Source: CAWCGU01 sp963795195 (GTDB lineage: Bacteria; Actinomycetota; Thermoleophilia; Solirubrobacterales; 70-9). Taken from it: DNA of 64,000 nucleotides. Both the position numbers and the translations under genes were made by a program. The notes beneath the pieces are model-generated. The model saw only the letters and a program-made list of their open reading frames with translations, had not been told where the DNA came from and searched no databases. How positions within the stretch are numbered: the stretch's first letter is position 1; each line of letters opens with the position of its first letter. Positions 10,428-19,738 of the stretch are shown piece by piece. The stretch is taken from the NCBI GenBank assembly GCA_963795195.1, contig CAWCGU010000003.1, positions 372,001 through 436,000 on the forward strand, written 5' to 3'.

Positions 10428-11647
10428 GGACCTACGCGCAGGCCGAGGCCTACCTGTCCTCACGCGAGCGCTTCGGCTGGCGCTTCGGCCTGGAGCGGAT
10501 GCGAAGCCTGGTCACGGTCCTGGGGATGCCCCAAAACCGCTTCGCATCGATCCACGTCGTCGGCAGCAACGGGAAGTCGTCGACGGCCCGCACGGCCGCG
10601 GCACTGCTCGAGGCGCAGGGAGTCGCCTCGGGCGCTTATCTGTCGCCGCACGTCGAGCGCTGGAACGAGCGGATTCTGATCCACGGCGACGAGATCTCCG
10701 ACGAGGCCCTCGCAACCGCGGTCGGGCGTGTGGCCGAGGCGGTCGAAACCGTTGACCGCACGCTCGAGGAGGGAGACTCGGTCACCCAGTTCGAGGTCGT
10801 GACGGCCGCGGCGTTCGTGGCCTTTGCCGCGGCCGGGGTTGAGGTCGCGGTCATCGAGGCCGGCCTCGGTGGCCGGCTCGACGCGACCAACGTGATTCCG
10901 TCGAGCGTCGTTGCACTGCCGTCGATCTCTCTCGAGCACACGGATCTTCTCGGCACCACGGAGGAGCAGATCGCCGCCGAAAAGCTGGCGGTTCTTCGCG
11001 ACCACTCCGCGCTCGTGATCGGCCCGGTGTCAGCCGAGGTGGAGGTGCTCGCGGCTGCGGCCGCAGCGCGGCGCACGGCCCGGCTCGAGCACGCGGGCGA
11101 CAACGTGGCGGTCGCGGTCGCGGCCGTTCGCTGCCTTTCCCACGATCTCGACGAAGACCTGGTGAACGAGGTAGTCGGCGGCCTCAGGGTTCCGGGTGTT
11201 CTGGAGCGTGTGGACGGCGACCCCCCGATGCTGCTCGACGTCGCCCACAACCCCGGGGGGGCGCGCTGGCTCGCGGCGGCACTGAAATCGCGGGGCGCAC
11301 GGCGTTCGGTCGTCGCCTGCGTGGCTCTGCTGGAGGACAAGGACGTGGTCGGCTTCGCCGAGGCCCTGGCGCCGGCCCTGATGGCGGTGGTCTGCACCGA
11401 GCTTCCCCCGGAACGGCTGAGGGGGGTGGGACGTCCCGGCGCGCGCAGCGCCTCAGCCAGTCGTCTGGTGGAAACTTTCACGCGTGCCGGCGTGGTCAAG
11501 GTCGAGGCCCAGTCGCAGCCCGAAGCGGCCATCGAACGGGCACGAGCGCTCGCACTGGACGCCGGGGGAGTGGCGCTTGTCAGCGGGACGCACTACCTTC
11601 TGCCCTACGCATGGACAGAGAGGCACGGTCAGAACTCCTCTCGATGA
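10424..11647 (+). CDS. folC: Folylpolyglutamate/dihydrofolate synthase
   Basis: Mur-ligase-type enzyme that adds glutamate to folates. The P-loop reads VVGSNGKSS, followed by LSPHVERWNERI and a conserved C-terminal DVAHNPGG. The first ATG in frame is 10499, but the family's N-terminal helix is encoded upstream (TYAQAEAYLSSRERFGWRFGLERM), and no ATG, GTG or TTG precedes it. A CTG at 10424 overlaps the valS stop as CTGA and is preceded by GAGGAG (10413-10418) with 5 nt spacing; I take this as the likely start (407 residues). If only standard starts are allowed, the gene begins at 10499. FolC commonly follows valS in bacteria, which supports the assignment. Confidence 0.9.
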   Translation: MRTYAQAEAYLSSRERFGWRFGLERMRSLVTVLGMPQNRFASIHVVGSNGKSSTARTAAALLEAQGVASGAYLSPHVERWNERILIHGDEISDEALATAVGRVAEAVETVDRTLEEGDSVTQFEVVTAAAFVAFAAAGVEVAVIEAGLGGRLDATNVIPSSVVALPSISLEHTDLLGTTEEQIAAEKLAVLRDHSALVIGPVSAEVEVLAAAAAARRTARLEHAGDNVAVAVAAVRCLSHDLDEDLVNEVVGGLRVPGVLERVDGDPPMLLDVAHNPGGARWLAAALKSRGARRSVVACVALLEDKDVVGFAEALAPALMAVVCTELPPERLRGVGRPGARSASASRLVETFTRAGVVKVEAQSQPEAAIERARALALDAGGVALVSGTHYLLPYAWTERHGQNSSR

Positions 11648-11730
11648 TGGGGCTGGTCGCCGCGGTCGTGGCGATCGTGATCCTCGTCTTCTTCGCGCTC
11701 GGCTACCTGTTCGGCCGGCTTTTCCTCTGA
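11611..11730 (+). CDS. Small single-pass membrane protein, hypothetical
   Basis: A 39-residue ORF (MDREARSELLSMMG then one strongly hydrophobic helix ending FGRLFL). It overlaps the last 37 nt of folC in another frame. An inner ATG at 11644 overlaps the folC stop as ATGA and could instead be the coupled start, giving 28 residues. The charged N-terminus followed by a clean membrane helix is not what a random frame usually gives, but no homology is known to me. Confidence 0.45.
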   Translation: MDREARSELLSMMGLVAAVVAIVILVFFALGYLFGRLFL

Positions 11731-11800
11731 ATCCCTCGTCAGGCAGGCTTTTCAGCGAGGCAGGCGAAGTACACTCGCAACGCCCGCTACCCCCGCTCCT

Positions 11801-12556
11801 ATGCCCCTAGCTCTATTCGGAATCGACGACGGCGGCCTCAACCTCGCCGTCAACCTGCTCGTCCTCTTCCTGATCGTGATCTGGGTTGCCCTGATCGCCT
11901 GGACCTACCTGGACGCGCGTCGCCGCATCGAGGACAAGTTCCTCGTCACCTGCGCGACGGTGGCCTCGATCTTCCCCTTCGTGGGCACGATCGTCTACAC
12001 GATTCTGCGGCCACCCGAGTTCCTCGAGGATGCGCGTGAGCGCGAGCTCGAGATCCAGGCGACCCAGCTGCGTGTCCGGCAGCTGACCGAGAGCTCGTGC
12101 CCCAACTGCCAGCACCCGATCGACAAGACCTACCTGCGCTGTCCCGGCTGCCGGGCGCGGCTCAAGGATCCTTGTCCGTCCTGCGCGAAGCCGCTCGATC
12201 CGCGCTGGTCGGTCTGCCCCTACTGCGAGCTTCCGATCCAGCGCCGTCGCCGCGCGCCTTCAGACAAGCAGCGGCGCTCGAGCGCAGACAGTCGTCAGCG
12301 GGCCGAGGCACCGAGAGGCGAGGGCGCCGAGCCGCGCAAGCGCCGGGCCGCCACACCGTCCGCCAAGCGGACGGCGCCGGCGGACACTCCGGAGGCGTCC
12401 GCGGACGGCGAGAGCAAGGGCAGAGCCGGTAGACGCGCCCGCAAGGCGGCCGTCCAGGCAGGTGGAGACGCCGCCCCGCCCGCGCCTGATGCCTCTGAGG
12501 GATCTCCCTCCGGCCAGAGCGCCCGGACATCCGAGCGCCCGGCGCCCAGGTCGTAG
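11801..12556 (+). CDS. Membrane protein with double zinc ribbon and disordered tail
   Basis: 251 residues. Two membrane helices (about 15-35 and 47-66) are followed by an amphipathic segment. Two zinc ribbons come next, with cysteine pairs CPNC...CPGC and CPSC...CPYC (about 100-145). The last ~100 residues are rich in Arg, Ala, Ser and Pro and probably disordered. The zinc ribbons suggest protein or nucleic-acid contacts on the cytoplasmic side. A TACACT hexamer lies at 11769-11774, 26 nt upstream. Function unknown; the position between folC and ndk gives no direct clue. Confidence 0.75.
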   Translation: MPLALFGIDDGGLNLAVNLLVLFLIVIWVALIAWTYLDARRRIEDKFLVTCATVASIFPFVGTIVYTILRPPEFLEDARERELEIQATQLRVRQLTESSCPNCQHPIDKTYLRCPGCRARLKDPCPSCAKPLDPRWSVCPYCELPIQRRRRAPSDKQRRSSADSRQRAEAPRGEGAEPRKRRAATPSAKRTAPADTPEASADGESKGRAGRRARKAAVQAGGDAAPPAPDASEGSPSGQSARTSERPAPRS

Positions 12557-12586
12557 TTTCGACGAGCCAGGTAGGCTGCCCGATCC

Positions 12587-12994
12587 ATGTCGCGCACATT
12601 GATCCTGATCAAGCCCGATGCCTTCGAGCGCGGGCTCAGCGGAGAGGTCATCTCCCGCTTTGAGGCCAAGGGCCTGCACCCGGTTGCGATGAAGCTGATA
12701 ACCGCCGACGAGGCGATCGCAAACGAGCACTACGCCGAGCACACGGAGAAGCCGTTCTTCGGTGAGCTGGTTTCGTTCATCACCGGCGGTCCGCTCGTGG
12801 CGATGGTGCTCGAGGGCGTTCGCGCGGTCGAAGCGGCTCGTCAGCTGATCGGTGCAACCGATCCCGTCGAGGCCGCAACCGGCTCGATTCGCGGTGACTT
12901 CGGTCTCGAGGTCACTTTCAATCTCGTTCACGGGTCCGACTCTGATGAGTCAGCCGAGCGCGAGATCGCGATCTGGTTCCCCGAGCCGGCCTAG
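12587..12994 (+). CDS. ndk: Nucleoside diphosphate kinase
   Basis: 135 residues, normal length. It transfers the gamma phosphate of NTPs to NDPs through a phosphohistidine. The substrate loop begins TLILIKPDAFERG, and the active histidine lies in NLVHGSDS. TAGGCT at 12572-12577 lies 9 nt before the ATG. Followed by maf after 6 bp, so both probably belong to one nucleotide-metabolism transcript. Confidence 0.97.
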   Translation: MSRTLILIKPDAFERGLSGEVISRFEAKGLHPVAMKLITADEAIANEHYAEHTEKPFFGELVSFITGGPLVAMVLEGVRAVEAARQLIGATDPVEAATGSIRGDFGLEVTFNLVHGSDSDESAEREIAIWFPEPA

Positions 12995-13000
12995 CGCGCA

Positions 13001-13636
13001 ATGCTGCTGGTTCTCGCCTCGGCGTCGCCCCGGCGCCGGGAGATCCTGATGTCGCTGCGGCTGGACTTCGAGGTCGTCGTGCCCGAGGTGGACGAGGTGG
13101 GGGAGGGAGACCCCGAGGCGGCTGTCACGGAGAACGCGCTGCTGAAGGCCCGGGCTGGTCGTGAGCTGCGGCCTAACGCGGATCTCGTGATCGGCTGCGA
13201 CACCGATGTGGTGCTCGACGGTGAGATCCTGGGGAAGGCGGAGGACGAAGGGGCTGCACGCAAGCGCCTGGAGGCCCTGTCGGGCCGAACGCACGAGGTG
13301 CTCAGCGGTTTGGCGGTGCTGGCTCAAGAAGTCGGTGAGGGGCAAGCGGCAGGCACCGAGGGGGAGGGAGGCTGGGAGAGGGTTGGGATCGCTCGGTCTC
13401 TCGTTACGTTTCGCGCGCTTGACCCCGAAACGCTTGGGATGTACCTGGCCTCGGGTGAGTGGCGAGATCGTGCCGGGGCCTACGCGATCCAGGGGCTCGG
13501 CTCAATCCTGATCGAGCGCCTCGAGGGCGACCTCTCCAATGTCATCGGCCTCCCCGTCGGTGAGCTGCTGAGGCTGGCGCCCGAACTGAGGCCGCGCGCA
13601 CTGGGTCAGAGTCTTCCGGGATTCAGCCCTACGTAG
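13001..13636 (+). CDS. maf: Maf-like nucleotide pyrophosphatase
   Basis: 211 residues. The N-terminal signature LASASPRRREIL and the central GCDTDVVLDGEILGK are those of Maf/YhdE nucleotide pyrophosphatases, which hydrolyse non-canonical or modified NTPs (house-cleaning). The C-terminal AYAIQGLGSILIERLEGD is also conserved. It lies directly after ndk and converges on the sulfatase with 43 bp between them. Confidence 0.93.
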   Translation: MLLVLASASPRRREILMSLRLDFEVVVPEVDEVGEGDPEAAVTENALLKARAGRELRPNADLVIGCDTDVVLDGEILGKAEDEGAARKRLEALSGRTHEVLSGLAVLAQEVGEGQAAGTEGEGGWERVGIARSLVTFRALDPETLGMYLASGEWRDRAGAYAIQGLGSILIERLEGDLSNVIGLPVGELLRLAPELRPRALGQSLPGFSPT

Positions 13637-13679
13637 AAGGTCAACTCCGAAAGATTCATGACGGTCCCGTCGAACGTCC

Positions 13680-15083
13680 CTACGGGCAGTTGCTGCGCCG
13701 GCAATCCCGGTCGAACGCCAGTGCCGCCGCCAGAATGCCGGCTCGGGCAGGATCGTCTGCGGCCGTGGCGTTGCCGAGCGGATTTGAGATCTGGGCCGGA
13801 TCCGCGACGCGGCTGTAGTACTCGCGGAAGATTCCGGTCGATTCGTAGTACTCCGTGTACTGGTCACGGTGGGTGACGATTCCGGCCCACGGCGGGATGC
13901 GGCCCGCGAGGCCGAAGTACTCGAGGACGAGGTGCTCCCGCCGCCACTTGCGAAGCAGCGAGCGGCCGTCCATCCTTCGCTGCGGGGCCTTGATGCCCGC
14001 CGCGTCGAGCAGGGTCGGGGCGAAGTCGATGTTCGCGGCCAGCCGGTGGTCGGTACGACCGGCGGCGATGTGGCCCGGCCAGCTGACAAGCAGCGGCACC
14101 TGCGACGACGGCGGATAGGGCAGGTCCTTGATGGTGAGCCCTCCGTGTTCACCCCACAGCAGGCCGTTGTCGGAGGTGAAGACGACGAGCGTGTTGCGCA
14201 GCTCGCCCGCTGACTCAAGCGCAGCTCGAAGGCTCGCCATCATGTCGTCGACGGACATCAGCATGCGCAGCTGGCCGGCGCGGACCTGCGGCCCCATGCC
14301 GGTCGCCCCCGGGTTGTTGGCGACCAGCCGGCGCAGGAACGGCGGCTTGTCGGAGAGATCGGTCTCGGCGGTGGCCGGGGTTGCGGGAAATGGCCCGACG
14401 GGCGCCTCGGCATACCGCTGTTCTGGAACGAGCGGTCCGTGGGGGGCCGACGGCGTCAGGTGCAGGAACCACGGCTGCCCGTCCTTTGCCTCCTGTCGGC
14501 GCACGAAGGCGCTCGCCTGGCGCCCGATGTAGCTGGTCGTGTACTCGCCCACCAGCCGAGTGGAGCCGTTGACGTCCCAGGTGCCGAGCCGGTGACCGCC
14601 GAAAACCGGCTCGCCGAACAGCAGGCGGTGGTACTCGTCAAAGAACGGCGGCGCCGCCGAGTTCGGCCAGCTGATCATGTAGCGCCCGATCAGGCTGGTG
14701 CGGTAGCCGGCCCGGCTGAGGTAGCGCTGCAGCGAGTAGCTGTGGTCCAGGCGAGGCCCCTCCGGGTCGTTGTAGGCGACTCCGTGGTTGTGGGCATAGC
14801 GGCCGCTGAGGATCGAGGCACGTGACGGGCAGCAGAGGGGCGTTGTCACGTAGGCAGGCGAGAAGCGCGTGCCACCCCGCCCGAGCCAGGCGCGCGTCGC
14901 GGGCATCACCCGCAGCGTTCCGGTCGCCCGCTGGTCGTCGGTTACGACGAGCACGATATTCGGCCTCGGCGACGAGGCGGCGGCGGCCGTCGCCGCCATA
15001 GCCCTGTCGGGCACGCTGAACGCTGCGAGCGCAGCCAGCGCGCCCGCCAGTACCCAAAGTCCCCGCCTGGCGTCTGAACCCAT
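13680..15083 (-). CDS. Secreted sulfatase (alkaline phosphatase superfamily)
   Basis: 467 residues from ATG 15083; an open frame extends upstream, but this ATG begins a signal peptide (SDARRGLWVLAGALAALAAF, cleavage near AMA at 30). Metal ligands lie in VVTDDQR (about 46-52). C-x-P-x-R reads CCPSR near residue 84, so C84 would be the formylglycine precursor. GKYM is replaced by GRYM, and HxPH appears in HLTPSAPHGP. Sulfatases of this type hydrolyse sulfate esters of polysaccharides or glycosaminoglycan-like substrates outside the cell; the substrate is not predictable. The activating FGE enzyme is not in the window. TATCCT lies 9 nt upstream of the start. Confidence 0.9.
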   Translation of the reverse strand: MGSDARRGLWVLAGALAALAAFSVPDRAMAATAAAASSPRPNIVLVVTDDQRATGTLRVMPATRAWLGRGGTRFSPAYVTTPLCCPSRASILSGRYAHNHGVAYNDPEGPRLDHSYSLQRYLSRAGYRTSLIGRYMISWPNSAAPPFFDEYHRLLFGEPVFGGHRLGTWDVNGSTRLVGEYTTSYIGRQASAFVRRQEAKDGQPWFLHLTPSAPHGPLVPEQRYAEAPVGPFPATPATAETDLSDKPPFLRRLVANNPGATGMGPQVRAGQLRMLMSVDDMMASLRAALESAGELRNTLVVFTSDNGLLWGEHGGLTIKDLPYPPSSQVPLLVSWPGHIAAGRTDHRLAANIDFAPTLLDAAGIKAPQRRMDGRSLLRKWRREHLVLEYFGLAGRIPPWAGIVTHRDQYTEYYESTGIFREYYSRVADPAQISNPLGNATAADDPARAGILAAALAFDRDCRRSNCP

Positions 15084-15285
15084 TGAGCATCGAGGATAAT
15101 CCAGGCGGCAGCGGGCCCGGGCGGATCCTCGCAAATTGCGAAAATCCACGGTCGGAAATGCGAGCTTCTGTAGACTCGACGAGCGTCCAAGGCCGGCGGG
15201 GCCGGACGGCTTGCAAGCGCTCTCGGCTGCGTGCCGGACGCGCGCGATCGGTGCCACACTCCTTTCGCCTTCGAAAGTCTCCTGC

Positions 15286-16338
15286 ATGGGTGTTTTCAGC
15301 TACCTGACCGGATTCGGCGGCCGCGACATGGCGGTTGACCTCGGCACGGCCAACACGCTCGTCTATGTGCGTGGTCGCGGCATCGTGCTTTCAGAGCCGT
15401 CCGTCGTCGCCGTCGACGCGCGCAGCGGTGAGGTTCATGCCGTCGGCCTCGAGGCGAAGCGAATGCTCGGGCGCACTCCGGGCACGATCAGCGCGATCCG
15501 GCCGCTCAAGGACGGAGTCATCGCCGACTTCGACGTCACCGAGCAGATGCTGCGTCACTTCATCCAGAAAGTGCATCAGAACCGCTTCGCCCACCCGCGC
15601 GTCGTCGTCTGCGTGCCATCCGGTGTCACCGGGGTGGAGAAGCGGGCTGTCGAAGAGGCCTGCCTTTCGGCCGGCGCGCGCCAGGCGTACCTGATCGAGG
15701 AGCCGATGGCCGCCGCGATCGGCGCCGGCCTACCGGTGTCCGAGCCGATGGGCTCGATGATCGTCGACATCGGCGGCGGGACCAGCGAAGTGGCGGTGAT
15801 CTCGCTGGGCGGGATCGTCGTCTCCCAATCGATCCGTATCGGCGGCGACGAGATGGACGACGCGATCGTCAACCACTGCAAGCACCACCACAAGCTGTTG
15901 ATCGGCTCGCAGACCGCCGAGGAGGTCAAGCTCGAACTGGGTTCGGCGGCGCCGCTCGCAGAGGAGATCACCACCGAGATTCGCGGCCGGGACATGGTCA
16001 GCGGCCTTCCGAAAACGATTTCGCTGAGCTCCGAGGAGGTGCGGGTTGCCCTCGAAGAGCCGCTGGCGCAGATCCTCAACGCCGTCAAGGACACGCTCGA
16101 TCGCACTCCGCCGGAGCTTGCCGGCGACATCATGGACCGCGGCATCACGCTTGCCGGTGGGGGTGCGCTGCTGCAGGGCCTCGAGCAGCGCCTGCGCGAC
16201 GAGTGCCAGATGCCGGCCCAAATCGCCGAGTCGCCATTGACCTGCGTCGCGGTCGGTTCCGGTCGCTCCCTCGAGGAGTTCGAGGCCATGCACCGAGCGA
16301 ACAAGAACTCCGGCCGGCGCTTCGTCCACGCAGGTTAA
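15286..16338 (+). CDS. mreB: MreB, rod-shape actin homologue
   Basis: 350 residues from ATG 15286 (the frame is open further upstream but without conservation). Actin-fold phosphate loops read DLGTANTLVY and VDIGGGTSEVAVI; the adenosine motif is GGGALLQGLEQRL. MreB filaments guide the elongasome. It is first in mreB-mreC-mreD-mrdA-rodA. A -10-like TAGACT at 15171-15176 would leave a leader of about 100 nt. It is divergent from the sulfatase, with 202 bp between the starts holding no other gene. Confidence 0.97.
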   Translation: MGVFSYLTGFGGRDMAVDLGTANTLVYVRGRGIVLSEPSVVAVDARSGEVHAVGLEAKRMLGRTPGTISAIRPLKDGVIADFDVTEQMLRHFIQKVHQNRFAHPRVVVCVPSGVTGVEKRAVEEACLSAGARQAYLIEEPMAAAIGAGLPVSEPMGSMIVDIGGGTSEVAVISLGGIVVSQSIRIGGDEMDDAIVNHCKHHHKLLIGSQTAEEVKLELGSAAPLAEEITTEIRGRDMVSGLPKTISLSSEEVRVALEEPLAQILNAVKDTLDRTPPELAGDIMDRGITLAGGGALLQGLEQRLRDECQMPAQIAESPLTCVAVGSGRSLEEFEAMHRANKNSGRRFVHAG

Positions 16339-16350
16339 GGACGGTCACGC

Positions 16351-17211
16351 ATGTACCGCAAGCAGGTCCGTCGTCGCCGGGCCATCCTCGCCGTCCTGAT
16401 CGTTTTCTCGCTGATCCTGCTTTCGGCGCATTTCAGCGAGGCCAACAGCGGCCCGCTGCACGCCATTCAGCGCGGCGTCGCGGCGGTCTTCAGCCCGGTC
16501 GAGGAGGGGGCGAGCCGGGCGCTGAAACCGATCCGCGACCTCATCAACTGGTTCGACGAGACCTTCGACGCCCGCGGGGAGAACGATGAGCTTCAGGCCG
16601 AGGTGATCGAGCTGCGCGAACAGCTGGTCGGCGCCGAGGACGCCATCGGCGAGAACCAGGAATTGCGCGAGCTTTTGGATCTGGGCAAGTCGGGCGTGCT
16701 GGCCGGCTACGAGCCGGTCACCGCCAGGGTGATCGGCCGCTCCCCGACGGTCTGGTACTCGACCGTCACTCTTGAGCACGGCGAAAGCTCGGGGGTCGAG
16801 GTGGACGATCCGGTGGTCACCGGCGAGGGCCTCGTCGGGCGTGTGACCCAGACGACCCAGGGGACGGCGCAGGTGCGGCTGATCTCCGATCACCGCAGCG
16901 CGGTGTCGGCCGAGGTGCAGCCGAGCGGCCCATTGGGGATCGTTCGCGCCGAGGTCGGGGACCCAGATGACCTGCTGCTCGACTTCATCGAGAACAACGA
17001 TGAGATCCCCGTCAACGCGCGCCTGGTCACCTCAGGTTCGACGGCTTCTGAGCTCGAGTCGCTGTTTCCCCCAGGCATCCCGGTCGGCGAGGTGGTCGAG
17101 GCGGAGGCGGGCGAGCAGGAGATCTACCAGCGCGTGCATGTGCGCCCGTTCGCCGATCTCCAGGACTTCGAGTACGCCCAGATCCTCACCGGCGGGGGGG
17201 ACGTGCCGTGA
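16351..17211 (+). CDS. mreC: MreC, rod-shape-determining protein
   Basis: 286 residues. One N-terminal membrane helix (about 10-27) is followed by a coiled coil (EENDELQAEVIELREQLVGAE region). Two beta-barrel subdomains complete it, the extracytoplasmic scaffold that binds PBP2 and MreD. 12 bp downstream of mreB; its stop overlaps the mreD GTG (GTGA), implying coupled translation. Confidence 0.95.
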   Translation: MYRKQVRRRRAILAVLIVFSLILLSAHFSEANSGPLHAIQRGVAAVFSPVEEGASRALKPIRDLINWFDETFDARGENDELQAEVIELREQLVGAEDAIGENQELRELLDLGKSGVLAGYEPVTARVIGRSPTVWYSTVTLEHGESSGVEVDDPVVTGEGLVGRVTQTTQGTAQVRLISDHRSAVSAEVQPSGPLGIVRAEVGDPDDLLLDFIENNDEIPVNARLVTSGSTASELESLFPPGIPVGEVVEAEAGEQEIYQRVHVRPFADLQDFEYAQILTGGGDVP

Positions 17212-17768
17212 TCCTGACCCCCAGGATCGTCCTGCGCCTCGCTGCGCTGATCGTGGTCGGCGCGATCCTGCAGGTCTCATTCTTCGGCGAGCTCTCGATT
17301 CTCGGCGCGACGCCCGACCTGATGCCGGTTCTCGCGGTCAGCCTGGGCCTGCTCGGGGGCGCGGTGACCGGGGCGGTCACCGGGTTCGCGGCCGGAATGC
17401 TGATCGACATCCTCCTGCTGCAGACGCTGGGGGTGTCTTCGGTGGTGCTTCTTACCTGCGGCTACCTCGCCGGTCGATTCCGCGAGCAGTTCGATATCAC
17501 CAGCTCGCTGACTCCACCGTTGCTGGCCGGCGCTCTCAGCCTGTTCGCCGCGGCGATGTTCGGCGGTGTGCAGTTGATGCTGGGGGTGGAGGCGCCCGTT
17601 AGCCTCTTGGTCGTGCGTGACATCCTCGTCAAGGGGCTGCTCGGCTTCCTGCTTGCGATCCCCGTCTACCCTCTGGTCAGGCGTATCTTGGCACCAGCGC
17701 TCGTCGACGACCGGAGGGGACGAAACCGGCAGCTTCCACGCAGCTCGCCGCTGCGAACGGCCGCATGA
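17208..17768 (+). CDS. mreD: MreD, rod-shape-determining membrane protein
   Basis: 186 residues with about five membrane helices and little else, the usual MreD pattern. The GTG start overlaps the mreC stop. Synteny with mreC and mrdA makes the call firm although sequence conservation in this family is low. Confidence 0.9.
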   Translation: MILTPRIVLRLAALIVVGAILQVSFFGELSILGATPDLMPVLAVSLGLLGGAVTGAVTGFAAGMLIDILLLQTLGVSSVVLLTCGYLAGRFREQFDITSSLTPPLLAGALSLFAAAMFGGVQLMLGVEAPVSLLVVRDILVKGLLGFLLAIPVYPLVRRILAPALVDDRRGRNRQLPRSSPLRTAA

Positions 17769-17812
17769 CCTTCTCCCGATCACGGCCCTAGCCCCAGCCC
17801 CAGCGCCCACCC

Positions 17813-19738
17813 ATGTTCCTGCAAAGAGACGACAAGCCGCCTCCCATGACCTCGCAGTTCGCGCTGCGCGTGGCGATTCTGGGCGGCCTGGCGCTGGCCC
17901 TCTTCTCGATCATCTTCCTGAGGCTCTGGTATCTGCAGGTGCTCTCAGGCGACAAGTACACCGAGCAGGCCCAGAACAACCGCATCCGCGAGATCCGCAT
18001 CCCGGCTCCGCGGGGCGAGATCCTCGACCGTAACGGCGAGGTGCTCGTCGACAACCGCACCGCGCTCTGGCTGCAGCTCGATCCCGACCAGCTCGCCAGC
18101 AGCCCCGCCGAGCGCACCGAGATGTACGAGCGCTTGGGCGAGATCATCGGCATGTCCGTCGAGCGGATCAAGAAGCAGATCAAGGAGCAGACGACAATCG
18201 CCCCCGCCGCGCCCGTCACGCTCAAGCAAGATGTCCGCTATGAGCTCATCTACTACCTGCAGGAACACCAGAACGAGTTTCCCGGCGTGACGATCGATCG
18301 AGTCTACGTTCGCAACTACCCTCAGGGCAACCTTGCCGCCCACCTCTTCGGCTACGTCCGTGAAGTCTCTGAGGAGCAGCTTGAAATCCCGAAGTACGAG
18401 GGTATGGCGCCCGGCGACACCGTCGGGCAGACGGGTCTCGAATACTCCTACGACCATCTGCTGCGTGGCCAGGACGGCGCCACGAGGGTGCAGGTCGACG
18501 CCTTCGGATCTCCAAAGGGGGAGCCCCTCTCAGACCGAGAGCCGGTCTCCGGCAACAACCTGATCCTGACCGTCGACGGCGACGTCCAGGCGGCCGGTGA
18601 CGGCGCTATCGACGACTTCGGGCTCCCCGGCGCCTGGGTCGCGATGGATGTCAACAGCGGCGCGATTCTCGGCATGGGTTCGTATCCGAGCTTCGATCCT
18701 GGGATCTACACGCGACCGATCTCGCAACGGACCTACGAGTCGCTGACCTCGGAGGCAAACGACTCGCCGCAGACCAATCGTGCGATTCAGGGCCTCTACT
18801 CGACTGGATCGACGTTCAAGATGGTGACCGCCACGGCCGCACTCCAGGAGGGGCTGGTCGAGCCGGATGAAGTCATCTACGACGGCGGGGCGTTCGACCT
18901 CGGCGACGGCTTTGTGCGGGAGAACGCGGGCGGGGCGGTCTACGGCAGCATCACCATGCGCGACGCAATCAAGTTCTCCTCCGACGTCTTCTTCTACCAC
19001 CTCGGGCAGCGCGCGGATGAAACCGGAGACGATCCGATTCAGCTGTGGGCCGAACGCTACGGGCTGGGAAGCGCGACGGGGATCGACCTGCCTTCGGAAT
19101 ACGGCGGCCTCGTTCCGACCCCGGAGTGGCGCAACGAGCTCTACGACTACGCTCAGTCTCCGGACTCGCCAGGCGGGGAGGACATCGTGCCCTTCGAGGA
19201 GACGGACCGGCCGTGGTCGGTCGGCGACACGGTCAACCTCTCGATCGGCCAGGGCGACCTCCAGGTGACGCCGATGCAGCTGGCGCTTGCCTACGCGACG
19301 CTGGCCAACGGCGGCACCGTCGTCCGGCCGCATGTGGCCATGAGCGTCGAGGATCCGACCGGGAGGGTCGTCCAGGAGATCAACCCCGAGCCGCGCCGCC
19401 AGATCGAACTGGATCCGGAGAACCGCCGCGTGATCATGGCGGGCCTGCATTCGGCGGCGATGGAGGAGGGCGGCACGTCATACGGGATCTTCGGCGGCTG
19501 GCCGGTCGACGTGGCCGGTAAGACCGGCACCTCTGAGACCGCCTCGGGGTTCGACCAGTCCTGGTACGTCGGCTTCGCTCCCTTCGACAACCCCCAGGTC
19601 GTCGTCGCCGCCACGGTCGAGGAGGGTGGGTTCGGCGCGGATACGGCGGCACCCGTTGTCGCCCAGGTCATGCAGACCTACCTCAACATTCCGGAGTCGA
19701 AGATCGAGGCTCCCGATACGACGGAGTCGTTCGAATGA
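17813..19738 (+). CDS. mrdA: Penicillin-binding protein 2, peptidoglycan transpeptidase
   Basis: 641 residues. One N-terminal membrane helix (about 17-40) precedes the PBP dimerisation domain (PAPRGEILDRNG near 64-75). The transpeptidase domain has S333-T-F-K336 as SxxK, SSD as SxN, and KTGT near residue 570. Class B PBP that cross-links lateral-wall peptidoglycan together with RodA. Its stop overlaps the rodA start (ATGA). Confidence 0.96.
   Translation: MFLQRDDKPPPMTSQFALRVAILGGLALALFSIIFLRLWYLQVLSGDKYTEQAQNNRIREIRIPAPRGEILDRNGEVLVDNRTALWLQLDPDQLASSPAERTEMYERLGEIIGMSVERIKKQIKEQTTIAPAAPVTLKQDVRYELIYYLQEHQNEFPGVTIDRVYVRNYPQGNLAAHLFGYVREVSEEQLEIPKYEGMAPGDTVGQTGLEYSYDHLLRGQDGATRVQVDAFGSPKGEPLSDREPVSGNNLILTVDGDVQAAGDGAIDDFGLPGAWVAMDVNSGAILGMGSYPSFDPGIYTRPISQRTYESLTSEANDSPQTNRAIQGLYSTGSTFKMVTATAALQEGLVEPDEVIYDGGAFDLGDGFVRENAGGAVYGSITMRDAIKFSSDVFFYHLGQRADETGDDPIQLWAERYGLGSATGIDLPSEYGGLVPTPEWRNELYDYAQSPDSPGGEDIVPFEETDRPWSVGDTVNLSIGQGDLQVTPMQLALAYATLANGGTVVRPHVAMSVEDPTGRVVQEINPEPRRQIELDPENRRVIMAGLHSAAMEEGGTSYGIFGGWPVDVAGKTGTSETASGFDQSWYVGFAPFDNPQVVVAATVEEGGFGADTAAPVVAQVMQTYLNIPESKIEAPDTTESFE

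Noticed and set aside
9231..10463. 410-residue open frame opposite valS
   Set aside because: Antisense shadow of valS with biased composition and no motifs.
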